DNA of 60,295 bases from an uncultured Lentisphaeria bacterium (GTDB lineage Bacteria; Verrucomicrobiota; Lentisphaeria; Victivallales; UBA1829). Below are positions 1-8,841 of this stretch, piece by piece; within the stretch, counting starts at the first letter, position 1; each line of letters begins with the position of its first letter. A model generated the notes under the pieces. That model did no database searches, was not told where the DNA came from, and saw nothing but the letters and a program-made list of their open reading frames with translations. The DNA lies in contig CASEFP010000131.1 in the NCBI GenBank assembly GCA_949287225.1, positions 1 to 60,295 on the forward strand, in the 5' to 3' direction. Both the position numbers and the translations under genes were made by a program.

Positions 1-1663
1 CTCCCGGAATGCCGCGCATGTTTTTCCCGAGTGCGGCGCAGTCGGGGAAGAGCGGCGCATTTCCCGGTCGGCGCGAACGGCGGAAGCAGGAAAATTTTTC
101 CAGTGCGGCTTTCCCTTTCCACACGGCGTTTTCCTGTGCAATGGAAGCATCCGCCCACTGCCAGAAGGCTCGGCGGATTTTTTTCAGCTCCCCTGCGGGT
201 ACAAAGGGATTTCCCGCAATGGAAACATGGCACTCTCCCAGCAGGAAACACTCCGAGGCGCTCGCGGAAAATTCCTCCCGGAGCGTTTCCGTCCGCAGGG
301 GATTTTTCAACGCTTCGGGAAATGAGACTGGCGTTTCCCAGTGCATTGTCTGCGCAAGATTCCGCACCGTGACGGAAACGAGGCTGCGCGACAGGGAAAT
401 GTCCAGATTGAGCGCCGTCCGGGGTTCGGGAAGCGCGGCGATGCGTTTCGCATAATCGGAGGCGGACTCGCCGGTCTTGTAGATCAGAGCATCCTTCGCG
501 ACCGTTTTTTCCGTTCCGATGAAGCACGTTTCGCCGGGCAGAACCTTCATCGCGGGTTTTCCGTTGACCAGAAGGCGCAGAATGGAAAGGGTTGCGCCGT
601 CGCCGGAATCGGAAAGCGCCTGCACACGGATCGTGTCGCCGACATGCAGACGTTTCGTCAGATTAGCCGTGAATCCGCCGGATCGCACGGTAGCGACTTT
701 CCCGCAGTAGAGTCCGGAAGGGCCGGAAGCATCGCGCCGCACAAGATTTTCCATTGATTTCACGGTATAAAATCCGAGTGAAAGTTTCCGCGTATAGGCT
801 CCCCGCAGTATCTCACCGGCCTCCTTCCGCGCCTGTGCGCGATGTGCGGGATCGGCATCCATGACGCGGCGGTAAGCCGCGACCGTCCGGGAGACATAAT
901 CGGCACGGCGGAGTCTCCCCTCGATCTTGAACGAGCAGACACCCGCCTCCCGGAAATCTTCCAGCAGATCAACGGCGCAGAGATCGTCGGTGGAAAAGAG
1001 AAACGCACCGTGTTTCTTCTCCGTGTCCGCCGCGTCGAAGTAACAGCGTCTGCACGGCTGCTTGCACCTTCCGCGGTTGCCGCTGGAGCCGCCGAGCCAC
1101 GAGGAGAAAAGACAGGCGCCGGAAAGAGAGCAGCAGAGCGCGCCGTGGATGAATACTTCCAGTTCCACAGGAAGACGACTGCCGTTTCCGGTCATCGCCC
1201 TGATTTCGTCGAGCGTGACCTGCCGTTCCAGAATGACGCGGGCTGCTCCCATCTCCCGCGCGACCTGAAGTCCCGCGGAGTTGTGGATTCCCATCTGCGT
1301 CGAGGCATGAATGACCAGATCGGGGAAAAAATCCCGGATGACGGAGACGATGCCGATGTCCTGTACGATGACGGCGTCCGGGCGCAGGTCCGTCAGGATC
1401 GCGAGCGACTCCGCGGCGGACGGGAGCTCGGACTCCCTGACCAGCGTGTTGAAGGTCACATGAACGCGTTTCCCGTTCCGGTGCGCGCAGGCGATGAGTT
1501 TTGCCATTTCGTGCACGGTGAAGTTTTCGGAGCGCTCCCGCGCGTTGAACTGCTTCAATCCGCAGTAGACCGCGTCCGCGCCCGCGTCAAACGCGGCAAG
1601 CGCGCTTGCCATGTTCCCCGCCGGAGCGAGAAGTTCGATTTCTGAAAGGCTGCTCTTTTTCAT
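1..1663 (-). CDS. U32 family peptidase, 3' end beyond the window
   Basis: Minus-strand frame open from an ATG at 1663 to the left window edge, with at least 554 codons and no stop seen, so the C-terminus is missing. The N-terminus LLAPAGNM...ALAAFDAGADAVYCGL is the classic start of U32 peptidases/hydroxylases. The family signature is present in the middle (EVFIHGALCCSLSGAC, then GNRGRCKQPC with the conserved cysteines). The family includes collagenase-like proteases and the YegQ/TrhP/RlhA proteins of RNA hydroxylation, so the substrate cannot be assigned. The length suggests the longer form with a C-terminal extension. It is divergent from the LolC-like gene across about 140 bp. An AAGAGG lies just upstream of the ATG. 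Confidence 0.9.
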   Translation of the reverse strand, partial: MKKSSLSEIELLAPAGNMASALAAFDAGADAVYCGLKQFNARERSENFTVHEMAKLIACAHRNGKRVHVTFNTLVRESELPSAAESLAILTDLRPDAVIVQDIGIVSVIRDFFPDLVIHASTQMGIHNSAGLQVAREMGAARVILERQVTLDEIRAMTGNGSRLPVELEVFIHGALCCSLSGACLFSSWLGGSSGNRGRCKQPCRRCYFDAADTEKKHGAFLFSTDDLCAVDLLEDFREAGVCSFKIEGRLRRADYVSRTVAAYRRVMDADPAHRAQARKEAGEILRGAYTRKLSLGFYTVKSMENLVRRDASGPSGLYCGKVATVRSGGFTANLTKRLHVGDTIRVQALSDSGDGATLSILRLLVNGKPAMKVLPGETCFIGTEKTVAKDALIYKTGESASDYAKRIAALPEPRTALNLDISLSRSLVSVTVRNLAQTMHWETPVSFPEALKNPLRTETLREEFSASASECFLLGECHVSIAGNPFVPAGELKKIRRAFWQWADASIAQENAVWKGKAALEKFSCFRRSRRPGNAPLFPDCAALGKNMRGIPG

Positions 1664-1804
1664 CCTCTTTTCCGGAAATTCCGCACTGGATTGAATGTTT
1701 TGGTTAATATACACGCTTTTTTCGGGAAAATACAGCGTTCCGGGGGTGAAAAAAGAGGAAATGAGTGATACCTTATCAGGATCAGAAAAAAGGTTGCACG
1801 GAAA

Positions 1805-3088
1805 ATGAATCTCAAAACAGAATTTTTTCTTTCCTGGAAATACTTCAAGCCGAAGCGGAGCGCGGTATCGGTCATCACGCTGATTTCGGTGATCGGCGTG
1901 GCGCTCGGCGTCGCGGTGCTGATCGTCGTTCTCGCGGTGATGAGCGGCTTCTCCGACAAGATGCGCGAGAAACTGCTCGACACGACCTCCCATGCGCAGA
2001 TCCGCCCGAAATACCGCACGATGGTGATCGACGATCCGGACCGGATTGCGGCGATGGTTGAGAAGGTCGGAGGCGAGGCGCTCCCGACCGTGATTGCGCC
2101 CGTTCTGCTCCAGAAACACGACACATTCGTCCCGAAGGCGGTGATCGGTTTCGATCCGTCGCGCACGACGGACAAACTGCGTCTGGAGGATGTGGTTTTC
2201 GCGGGGAAATACTCGCTGAAACGCGGGGAAGTGATCGTCAGCTATGTGATCGCGCGCGAGCTCGGTTTGAATGTCGGCGACCGGATTTTAATTCACTCCT
2301 CGACGAACATCGCAAAGCTGTTCAAACGGAACAAGGACGGGAAAATCGAACTGGCAAAGAATTCCGAACTCTATCTGCCCTCGGAGTTCCGGATCACCGG
2401 GATATCCAACTTCCGCAAATACGATTTCGACCGCGATTTCCTGTTCATGAACCTCGACGATGCGGACGAACTTTTCTCCCTCGACTGGGGGACGGCGACC
2501 GCGATCTATGTCTGGACGGACGATCCGTTCCACATGGACAAATTCATGTCGGCAATGGAAAAGAGCCTGAAAGAAAGTGCGCCGCTCTATTACATCGAAT
2601 CCTGGAAGGAGATCAACGGGCGGATTCTGGGCGTGCTGGCGGTGGAGAAGAACATGCAGTTCTTTCTTCTGGTGTTCATCGTCCTGGTTGCGGCGTTCAG
2701 CATCACGAACACGCTGATCACGCAGGTGATCCAGAAGACACGCGAAATCGGGCTTCTGAAGGCGATGGGGGCAAGTTCCGGCACGGTGATGCGCATCTTC
2801 ATTCTCCAGGGCTTCTACGTCGGCCTGATCGGAACCGCTTCGGGAATCGTTCTGGGCACTCTGGTGGTGCTCTACCGCATGAGCATTCTGCGCGCGCTGC
2901 GTTTCCTGACCGGGCAGGAAATCTTTCCGCAGGAGGTGTATCTTTTCGACGAACTGCCGGCGCGGATCATTGCGTCCGATCTTTTCTGGATCGGACTGAT
3001 TTCGGTGCTTCTCTGCACGTTCGGCGGCGTGATTCCCGCGCTGCGCGCCGCAAAACTGGACCCCTCGAAGGCGCTGCGCTATGAGTGA
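1805..3088 (+). CDS. Lipoprotein-releasing ABC transporter permease, LolC/LolE family
   Basis: Protein of 427 residues. One membrane segment follows a short cytoplasmic start (about residues 20-43), then a large periplasmic domain, then three membrane segments in the C-terminal third (FFLLVFIVLVAAFSITNTLI and two more). This is the MacB/FtsX fold of LolC/LolE. The C-terminal PALRAAKLDPSKALRYE ending is typical of the family. With the ATPase that starts at its 3' end it should form a transporter that extracts lipoproteins from the inner membrane. Only one permease gene is present, so the complex may be a homodimer (LolF-like); this is inference. The ribosome binding site is weak (AAGG 14 bases upstream). 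Confidence 0.88.
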   Translation: MNLKTEFFLSWKYFKPKRSAVSVITLISVIGVALGVAVLIVVLAVMSGFSDKMREKLLDTTSHAQIRPKYRTMVIDDPDRIAAMVEKVGGEALPTVIAPVLLQKHDTFVPKAVIGFDPSRTTDKLRLEDVVFAGKYSLKRGEVIVSYVIARELGLNVGDRILIHSSTNIAKLFKRNKDGKIELAKNSELYLPSEFRITGISNFRKYDFDRDFLFMNLDDADELFSLDWGTATAIYVWTDDPFHMDKFMSAMEKSLKESAPLYYIESWKEINGRILGVLAVEKNMQFFLLVFIVLVAAFSITNTLITQVIQKTREIGLLKAMGASSGTVMRIFILQGFYVGLIGTASGIVLGTLVVLYRMSILRALRFLTGQEIFPQEVYLFDELPARIIASDLFWIGLISVLLCTFGGVIPALRAAKLDPSKALRYE

Positions 3089-3107
3089 GACACGGGAGAA
3101 GGAAATC

Positions 3108-3782
3108 ATGCTTTACCTGAATGCGGAAAACATCTCGAAATCGTTCAGAATCAGTTCGCATAAAGTGGAGGTGCTGAAAAGCGTGTCCCTTTCCGTGGAA
3201 AAGGGGGAATGGGTCGCGCTTCTCGGTTCGTCGGGCAGCGGGAAAACGACCCTCCTCGACATTCTGGGAACGATCTCGCGCCCCGATGCGGGAACGCTTT
3301 CCATCAGCGGCACGGACGTGCTCGCGCTTTCCCAGCGGGAAACGGTGGCGTTCCGCCGGAAGAAAATCGGATTTGTCTTCCAGGCTTACCACATGCTTCC
3401 CGAGCTCAATATCTGCGAAAATGTAATGCTTCCGGCGATGCTGGACGGGATGGCGAAAAAAGAGGCGCGCGAAAAAGCGCTTTCCCTCCTGGAACGGGTC
3501 GGGCTTGCGCACCGCCTGAAGCATCGCGCCAATGAACTGTCCGGCGGCGAGCAGCAGCGCGCGGCAATCGCGCGCTCCCTGATGAATTCGCCAGAACTGC
3601 TTCTTGCCGACGAGCCGACGGGCAATCTGGATTCGGTGACCGGCGGCGGCATTCTTGAAATCTTTCAGGAGCTGCATGCGGACGCATGCGTGACGATCCT
3701 CATGGTCACACATGATAAATTCGTCGCCGGACTCGCCGACCGGATCGTTGAATTGAAAGACGGAATGCTGGTACAAAAATAA
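3108..3782 (+). CDS. lolD: ABC transporter ATP-binding protein, LolD type
   Basis: ATPase of 224 residues for the preceding permease. Visible motifs are Walker A (GSSGSGKTT), the Q-loop ([13 protein letters not shown]), the ABC signature LSGGEQQR, Walker B (LLLADEP) and the H-loop (MVTHD). I chose the ATG at 3108 because GGAGAAGG sits 6 bases upstream. An earlier in-frame ATG at 3081 would overlap the permease by 8 bp and add nine residues. The [16 protein letters not shown] stretch after the Q-loop is typical of LolD/MacB-type ATPases. No terminator was seen after the stop. Confidence 0.9.
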   Translation: MLYLNAENISKSFRISSHKVEVLKSVSLSVEKGEWVALLGSSGSGKTTLLDILGTISRPDAGTLSISGTDVLALSQRETVAFRRKKIGFVFQAYHMLPELNICENVMLPAMLDGMAKKEAREKALSLLERVGLAHRLKHRANELSGGEQQRAAIARSLMNSPELLLADEPTGNLDSVTGGGILEIFQELHADACVTILMVTHDKFVAGLADRIVELKDGMLVQK

Positions 3783-3817
3783 TTTGCAAATATTTGCATT
3801 TAATTGTTTTTATTCTG

Positions 3818-3846
3818 TTGAAATTTTGTATTTTGCGTGTTAACTT
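3818..3846 (+). promoter_or_regulatory. Sigma70-like promoter of the Gfo/Idh-histone-tail gene
   Basis: TTGAAA at 3818, a 17-base spacer, TAACTT at 3841, in an AT-rich gap. The predicted start of transcription lies about 45 bases before the ATG at 3897, which has a strong GGAGGAG ribosome binding site. Confidence 0.45.
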
Positions 3847-3896
3847 TTACAAGTTCCGTATAAAAAGGGTGTTTTAGACAAAATGAAGGAGGAGAA

Positions 3897-5381
3897 ATGG
3901 GAGTCCTGAAAGTCGGGTTGGTCGGATGCGGAAAAATCGCCGACGCCAATCATCTGCCGGAAATGCTGTCTCTCGGGAAAAACGCCGAAGTGACAGCCAT
4001 GTTCGACACGAAAGAAGGCAAGGCGGAAGCACTGGCCGAAAAACACAAACTGAAACCGAAATTCTGCAATTCCCTTGACGAACTCCTTCACTCCGATGTC
4101 GATGCGGTCATCATCGCAACCCCGAATCTGTATCACTATGAACAGACTCTCCAGTGTCTGAATGCCGGAAAACATGTCCTTGTCGAGAAACCGATGGCCT
4201 CCAGTGTGGAGGAAGCCGACGAGATGATTGATCTCGCCGAAAAGAACGGTCTGATTCTCCAGGTCAATCAGTCGCTCCGCTTCAGCGCGCTTTATAAAAA
4301 GCTCGCCGAACTTGTGGCTTCCGGCATCATCGGGAAACCGCTTCACGCGCGCTGTCTGCGCGCCGCCACCTCCAGCCCGGATGTGGGATGGTCTCCCGGA
4401 GCAAAGTGGTTTGTCCAGAAAAAATTCAAGGGCAGTCTCGTGACGGACATTGCCGTTCATATGGCCGATCTCCTGCAATGGTGTTTCGGTCCCGTCGACA
4501 CGGTGATGTCGCAGACGACAAATCTGTCGCACGAAGTTCCCGACAATGTCGTGGCGCTGTTCCGTTACAAGAACGGCGCGACCGCCACGCTCGAATTGAG
4601 CTGGACCTTCCCGATCGGCGGCAACAAATTTGAAATCTACGGCCAGGACGGCGCGATTCTCCTGACCGATGAGGCTATTGAGATTCATAAGAAAGGCGCG
4701 AAAAAGCCGAAGATCATCCGTTTCAATTCGATCAAGGCGATTCCGAATTCTCATGCCGTCTTTGCCGCCTCCGTTGCGAAGGGAGGCAATGAAAACTGGA
4801 AAGTCGGACGCGAGGCACTCGCGTTGTGTATGGCTATTATAGAGTCTAACCAACAACAGAAAGCGGTGGAACCGAAGATGCGTAAAACAGCTTCCAAAAC
4901 ATCCGTCAAGTCCCCGGCAGCCAAGAAAGCAACTCCGGCAGCCAAAAAGTCAACCCCTGCGAAAGCCGCTCCGGTGAAAGCCGCCGCGCCCGCGAAGAAG
5001 GCCGCTCCGGCAAAGAAAGCCGCTGCGCCTGCGAAGAAGGCCGCTCCGGCAAAGAAAGCCGCAGCTCCCGCGAAGAAGGCCGCTCCGGCAAAAGCCGCCG
5101 CGCCTGCGAAAAAAGCCGCTCCGGCAAAGGCCGCTCCCGTGAAGAAAGCTGCTGCCCCCGCGAAAAAGACTGCTCCGGTGAAAGCTGCTCCTGTGAAGAA
5201 AGCCGCTCCGGCAAAGAAAGTTGCTGCGCCCGCGAAGAAGGCCGCTCCGGTGAAAGCTGCTGCGCCTGCAAAGAAGGCCGCTCCGGTGAAAGCCGCCGCG
5301 CCCGCGAAGAAAGCCGCTCCGGCAAAGGCCGCTCCTGCGAAGAAGGCTGCTCCGGCAAAGAAAGCCGCGAAGAAAAAATAA
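3897..5381 (+). CDS. Gfo/Idh/MocA oxidoreductase fused to a histone H1-like Lys/Ala/Pro tail
   Basis: Protein of 494 residues. Residues 1-327 form a complete Gfo/Idh/MocA dehydrogenase: Rossmann start VGLVGCGKIADANHLP, the conserved EKPMA loop, and a C-terminal alpha/beta domain ending in the usual ALALCMAIIES. It should oxidise or reduce a sugar or cyclitol with NAD(P). From M328 (MRKTASKTSVKS) to the end the protein is about 167 residues of AAKKAAPAKKA-like repeats. These resemble the C-terminal domain of histone H1 and bacterial H1-like proteins such as chlamydial Hc2, and should bind DNA or RNA by charge. The join is in frame. A GGTGGA sits 7 bases before the M328 codon, so separate translation of the tail is possible. 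A clear terminator follows at 5399. Confidence 0.88.
   Translation: MGVLKVGLVGCGKIADANHLPEMLSLGKNAEVTAMFDTKEGKAEALAEKHKLKPKFCNSLDELLHSDVDAVIIATPNLYHYEQTLQCLNAGKHVLVEKPMASSVEEADEMIDLAEKNGLILQVNQSLRFSALYKKLAELVASGIIGKPLHARCLRAATSSPDVGWSPGAKWFVQKKFKGSLVTDIAVHMADLLQWCFGPVDTVMSQTTNLSHEVPDNVVALFRYKNGATATLELSWTFPIGGNKFEIYGQDGAILLTDEAIEIHKKGAKKPKIIRFNSIKAIPNSHAVFAASVAKGGNENWKVGREALALCMAIIESNQQQKAVEPKMRKTASKTSVKSPAAKKATPAAKKSTPAKAAPVKAAAPAKKAAPAKKAAAPAKKAAPAKKAAAPAKKAAPAKAAAPAKKAAPAKAAPVKKAAAPAKKTAPVKAAPVKKAAPAKKVAAPAKKAAPVKAAAPAKKAAPVKAAAPAKKAAPAKAAPAKKAAPAKKAAKKK
4878..5381 (+). repeat. Low-complexity tail-coding repeats (Lys-Ala-Pro)
   Basis: Imperfect in-frame repeats of roughly 15-24 bases built from GCC/GCT, CCG, GCA and AAG/AAA codons (core GCCGCTCCGGCAAAGAAAG). 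They encode the H1-like tail. Repeat number is likely to vary between strains by slippage or recombination. Confidence 0.85.
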
Positions 5382-5398
5382 GTTCTGCTGAACGGCAG

Positions 5399-5440
5399 AA
5401 AAAGCGCAGAGTTCTGTAAAACAGGGCTGTGCGCTTTTTT
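5399..5440 (+). terminator. Rho-independent terminator after the histone-tail fusion gene
   Basis: Left arm AAAAAGCGCA at 5399-5408 pairs with TGCGCTTTTT at 5430-5439. A nested CTGT/ACAG stem lies in the loop and the T-run forms the 3' side. It lies 18 bases after the stop codon. Confidence 0.8.
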
Positions 5441-5501
5441 CATTTACCGCCCCGGGGATTTGATTTTCTTTTTTTGAGTTTGTGCTGTATATTATGAAGA
5501 A

Positions 5502-6863
5502 ATGCAACACACCGGGAAAAAAATGGAAAACGGCATCAATGAGATGAAACCGCGGGAAATGAAAGAATCCCGCCTCCGGACACAGGCGGAAACCTGTATG
5601 CGGATTCTTTCCGGCACGCTTGATGCCGTTCTGAAAAAGAGACTTCCCGCGGATCATTTTCTCTCCGGCTGTTTCCGGAATGACCGACGGCTCGGTTCCC
5701 GCGACCGGCGCCTGATTGGAGAAATGGTGTTCTCCGTCTTCCGGTGGTTCGGCTTCCTCCGGAATGCGTTCGGAAAGGAGATGGAGGGCGGCTTTTCACG
5801 GCGTGCTCTATCCCTCTGTCTGCTCGGCGCATCGGCGCTGGAAGGCCATGTGCCCGAAACCTGCCGCATCTGGCTTGAAAATGTCTCTCTTCCGGAAGAA
5901 CAATTCCGCAATCTGTTCGACATAGACAATGAACTGGAACGCTTCCGTATCTTTGCCACGCTTGCCGGATCGGAGTATGCGCCGGAATTTGTGCACGCCC
6001 TGCCGGAGTGGGCCCATGCGGAACTGGTTCATCCGTTCGATTTACGCTTCTACCGGTTTCTGCAAAGCCGTCCCCCGATGTGGCTCCGCGCGCAGACGGA
6101 CGATGTTTCCGGGCTGCTTGCGTTGCTTGCCGCTCAGGGACTCCATGCTTTGCCTCATGCGCAAGTTACAGCCGCCCTGTCCATTCGGGAAGCCCGCGTA
6201 AATCTGCATACGATCGAAGCTTTCCGCAAAGGGTGGATGGAAGTGCAGGACCTCTCCTCGCAGTGTATCGGACTTGCCTGCATGCCGAATCCCGGGGAGA
6301 TCTGGCATGACGCCTGTTCCGGTGGAGGCGGAAAATCCTTGCAGCTCGCCTCTCTGATGCACCGCCGGGGAATTGTGATTGCAACGGATATCCGGGAACA
6401 GAAACTTTCGGAACTGAAAAAACGCGCCGCGTGCGCGGATTTTCCGAATATCCGCACCGAAACATGGAATACGGAAGTGAACGGAGAGAAAAAAAGCAAC
6501 CTCTGTTCCGGTGTTCTGGTCGATGCTCCGTGCGGTTCATCCGGGCGCTGGCGGCGCAATCCGGAAGCAAGGTGGACAGCGAAGCGGGAACAGCTGGAAA
6601 GCCTCTCCCGGACACAGCTGGAAATTCTGGATCAAGCCTCCCGCAGAGTCAGGAGCGGCGGTGTGCTGGTCTATGCAACCTGTTCGATGTTCCGGCGTGA
6701 AAACCATGATGTTGTCAACGCATTTCTGGAAACACACGGAGAATTTCATCTGGAGCCGTTCCCGAATCCGCTGACAGGGGAACGGAATGAAGGGACACAG
6801 CAGATCATGCCCTGGGACGGCGACTGCGACGCCTCTTTTGCCGCGAGAATGCGCAGAAACTGA
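5502..6863 (+). CDS. rsmB: RsmB/NOL1-type 16S rRNA (cytosine-C5) methyltransferase
   Basis: 453 residues. An N-terminal NusB-like RNA-binding helical region (RILSGTLDAVLKKRLPADHF...) is followed by a SAM-dependent methyltransferase domain. The two cysteines of m5C methyltransferases are visible: C344 in VDAPCGSSG and C394 in VYATCSMF. The SAM loop is DACSGGGGKSLQLA. It likely methylates a cytosine of 16S rRNA (C967 in E. coli RsmB). Whether it is RsmB or a paralogue such as RsmF cannot be told here; the NusB-like part favours RsmB. The start is uncertain: a second ATG at 5523 is also possible, because a TATATT at 5488 would place transcription start close to 5502. Confidence 0.85.
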   Translation: MQHTGKKMENGINEMKPREMKESRLRTQAETCMRILSGTLDAVLKKRLPADHFLSGCFRNDRRLGSRDRRLIGEMVFSVFRWFGFLRNAFGKEMEGGFSRRALSLCLLGASALEGHVPETCRIWLENVSLPEEQFRNLFDIDNELERFRIFATLAGSEYAPEFVHALPEWAHAELVHPFDLRFYRFLQSRPPMWLRAQTDDVSGLLALLAAQGLHALPHAQVTAALSIREARVNLHTIEAFRKGWMEVQDLSSQCIGLACMPNPGEIWHDACSGGGGKSLQLASLMHRRGIVIATDIREQKLSELKKRAACADFPNIRTETWNTEVNGEKKSNLCSGVLVDAPCGSSGRWRRNPEARWTAKREQLESLSRTQLEILDQASRRVRSGGVLVYATCSMFRRENHDVVNAFLETHGEFHLEPFPNPLTGERNEGTQQIMPWDGDCDASFAARMRRN

Positions 6864-6882
6864 AAATAGAAAGGGTAATTTT

Positions 6883-8841
6883 ATGACGGAGAATCTGACG
6901 CGCTCGCGCAGGGAATGGCTGTTTTTTCTGATCACTGCCTCTCTCCTGTTTCTTGCGGTGCCGTTTCTGGGGCCGCTTTGCGAAAGCATCTGCAATCGGA
7001 ATGTCTATTTGCCGGCTGAAACGCCTTATTTTGACGAAGCTTCGCCGGATGCGCGACAGCTTGGGATCCTGGAGAAAGGAGGCAGCCGCCGTTCTCTGGA
7101 ATGGAAACATGTGCCTTATCTCCCGAAGGATTTCAACAACGGCCGCTGGTTTCCGGCGGAATATCTCCTTACCTTCCATAAGATTCAGACCGGAGAGGGA
7201 AGAGAGGCATGGGCATCCCCGGATCTGTTTGTTTTCAACGGGAAAACTGAGATCGTCACCGTTTCGCAGCAGCGGCATCTTCCCGCGGCGCTGGCCTCGC
7301 TGTGCGGCGTATTCCTGACCTTTCTGTTCGGCAGCCGTATTCTCCGGAAACCGTTTGGCGAAGGAGGAGGCGGAAGTACGGAAGCGCTTGTTCTTGTTCT
7401 GTATCTGGTTGCGTTTCTGAAACAGTTCCTTCTCGCCGCCTGGCTCTATTTTTCAAGCAGCACGCAGATTCGTCTGACAGATGAAAGCTGTTATTTCCGG
7501 ATTGCGCAGGAGCTGTTCGGCACTGTGACCGAACCGTGGAACTATACGATTGGCTATCCGCTGCTGATTTCGCCGCTCCTTTCGCTGACGGGCATCTCCC
7601 GTGATGGCATGCAGCAGGCTTCGGAATGGATTTCCGCATGGAACGGTTATCTTGTCCTTCCGTTGTGCACGGTGATGCTGGCACTCATTCTCCGGCATTT
7701 CTGCGGATCTCTGCGCCGGACGTTCTGGCTTCTCTGCATTTTTCTGGCAATTCCGTTTCTGATTTCGCCGTATGAGAATTTTCCCATGCATCTGTTTTCC
7801 ATCTGGATTGATCTGCCCTGGCTTTTCCTCTCCTACAAATCCTATTACACTCAGATCTGGACGGGCTGGAATGCGCTGAGTGATCCGGCATCGCTCTTTT
7901 TCGTCATGCTCTGCATTCTGCTGGGGATTTTCCGCATACGGGGATTGTCCCGGATGATTCTCATTTCCGCACTGTTCTCGTTTGCCTGCCTGATCCGGAT
8001 CAACAACATTTTCTTCGCGCCACTGCTTGCGTTTCTCTTCTGGAAAGGAAACAAGGATGTTTTCCGGGAAAAGCCGGCTCGTCTTCTTCGCGACGCGTTC
8101 TGCTGTCTTTGTGCATTTCTCTGTGTTTTTCTGCCGCAGTTTCTGATCAACATGCGCGATTTTGCCTCGCCGTTCACCTGGCCCTACGTCCTGCATGACA
8201 CGGCGAGCCAGGGTTTCCGCCTGAGTGCGCTCATGGGCGGGGGGATGACCTATTTCGTCAAATGCAATCTGCTTCTTTTTTCCTTCGGAACGGCGGCCAT
8301 TCTGTTTATGAAGGAAAAGGTTCAGCGGATTCTTTTTATCCTATGGGTGTTTCCCCTGTCGCTCTTTTTCAGCGGATATGTCTGTTTTCCCGCCAGTCCG
8401 ATCCGATTCATTTTCCCGGTGCTGTTCGGACTTGCCGCGGCGATCGGCTGCGGCGCATTCTGGAATGTTTCCTGGAACCGGAGAACGGCCTGGGGGGCAC
8501 TGCTTCCGCTTTTCCTGCTGATTCTCGCCTACAATCCGTATCTGATCGCCTGGACTGCGGAACAGTTCTACGGCAGTGTTCTGCCTCCGGTTTACCGGAA
8601 GGGATGGGTGCTTCTCAGGTATGTTCTGCTGGGCGTCTGCCTGATTGCGCTTCTTCCGGCACTGTGGAAGAAATATTCCGTTCCGCTCTGCTGCTGGATT
8701 GTCGGATTCACGCTCTTTTTCCTCGGCTGCGGCGAACTGCTGTGGGGGGTGTCGCTGCTGCTTCTGGTTTATGGAATCATACTGTTCTGCGACGACGTCC
8801 GCAGAGACCTTTTTTCGGCAAAGAACAGAACGATCCGGTAA
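6883..8841 (+). CDS. Polytopic membrane protein, GT-C glycosyltransferase-like
   Basis: 652 residues from the ATG at 6883 (AAAGGG 6 bases upstream). A membrane segment near residues 11-30 is followed by an external loop of about 120 residues, then ten or more membrane spans. The layout resembles GT-C fold lipid-linked sugar transferases (ArnT/GT39-like). I see no clear D-D/E catalytic motif, so the function stays open. A DESCYFRIAQELFG loop could hold an acidic metal site. It starts 19 bases after the methyltransferase stop, so the two may be cotranscribed. Its last 73 bases overlap the convergent glycosyltransferase gene. Confidence 0.6.
   Translation: MTENLTRSRREWLFFLITASLLFLAVPFLGPLCESICNRNVYLPAETPYFDEASPDARQLGILEKGGSRRSLEWKHVPYLPKDFNNGRWFPAEYLLTFHKIQTGEGREAWASPDLFVFNGKTEIVTVSQQRHLPAALASLCGVFLTFLFGSRILRKPFGEGGGGSTEALVLVLYLVAFLKQFLLAAWLYFSSSTQIRLTDESCYFRIAQELFGTVTEPWNYTIGYPLLISPLLSLTGISRDGMQQASEWISAWNGYLVLPLCTVMLALILRHFCGSLRRTFWLLCIFLAIPFLISPYENFPMHLFSIWIDLPWLFLSYKSYYTQIWTGWNALSDPASLFFVMLCILLGIFRIRGLSRMILISALFSFACLIRINNIFFAPLLAFLFWKGNKDVFREKPARLLRDAFCCLCAFLCVFLPQFLINMRDFASPFTWPYVLHDTASQGFRLSALMGGGMTYFVKCNLLLFSFGTAAILFMKEKVQRILFILWVFPLSLFFSGYVCFPASPIRFIFPVLFGLAAAIGCGAFWNVSWNRRTAWGALLPLFLLILAYNPYLIAWTAEQFYGSVLPPVYRKGWVLLRYVLLGVCLIALLPALWKKYSVPLCCWIVGFTLFFLGCGELLWGVSLLLLVYGIILFCDDVRRDLFSAKNRTIR

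Noticed and set aside
4751..5443. Minus-strand Ala/Phe/Gly repeat frame opposite the histone-like tail
   Set aside because: It is the complement of the AAKKA repeats; no SD or start context.
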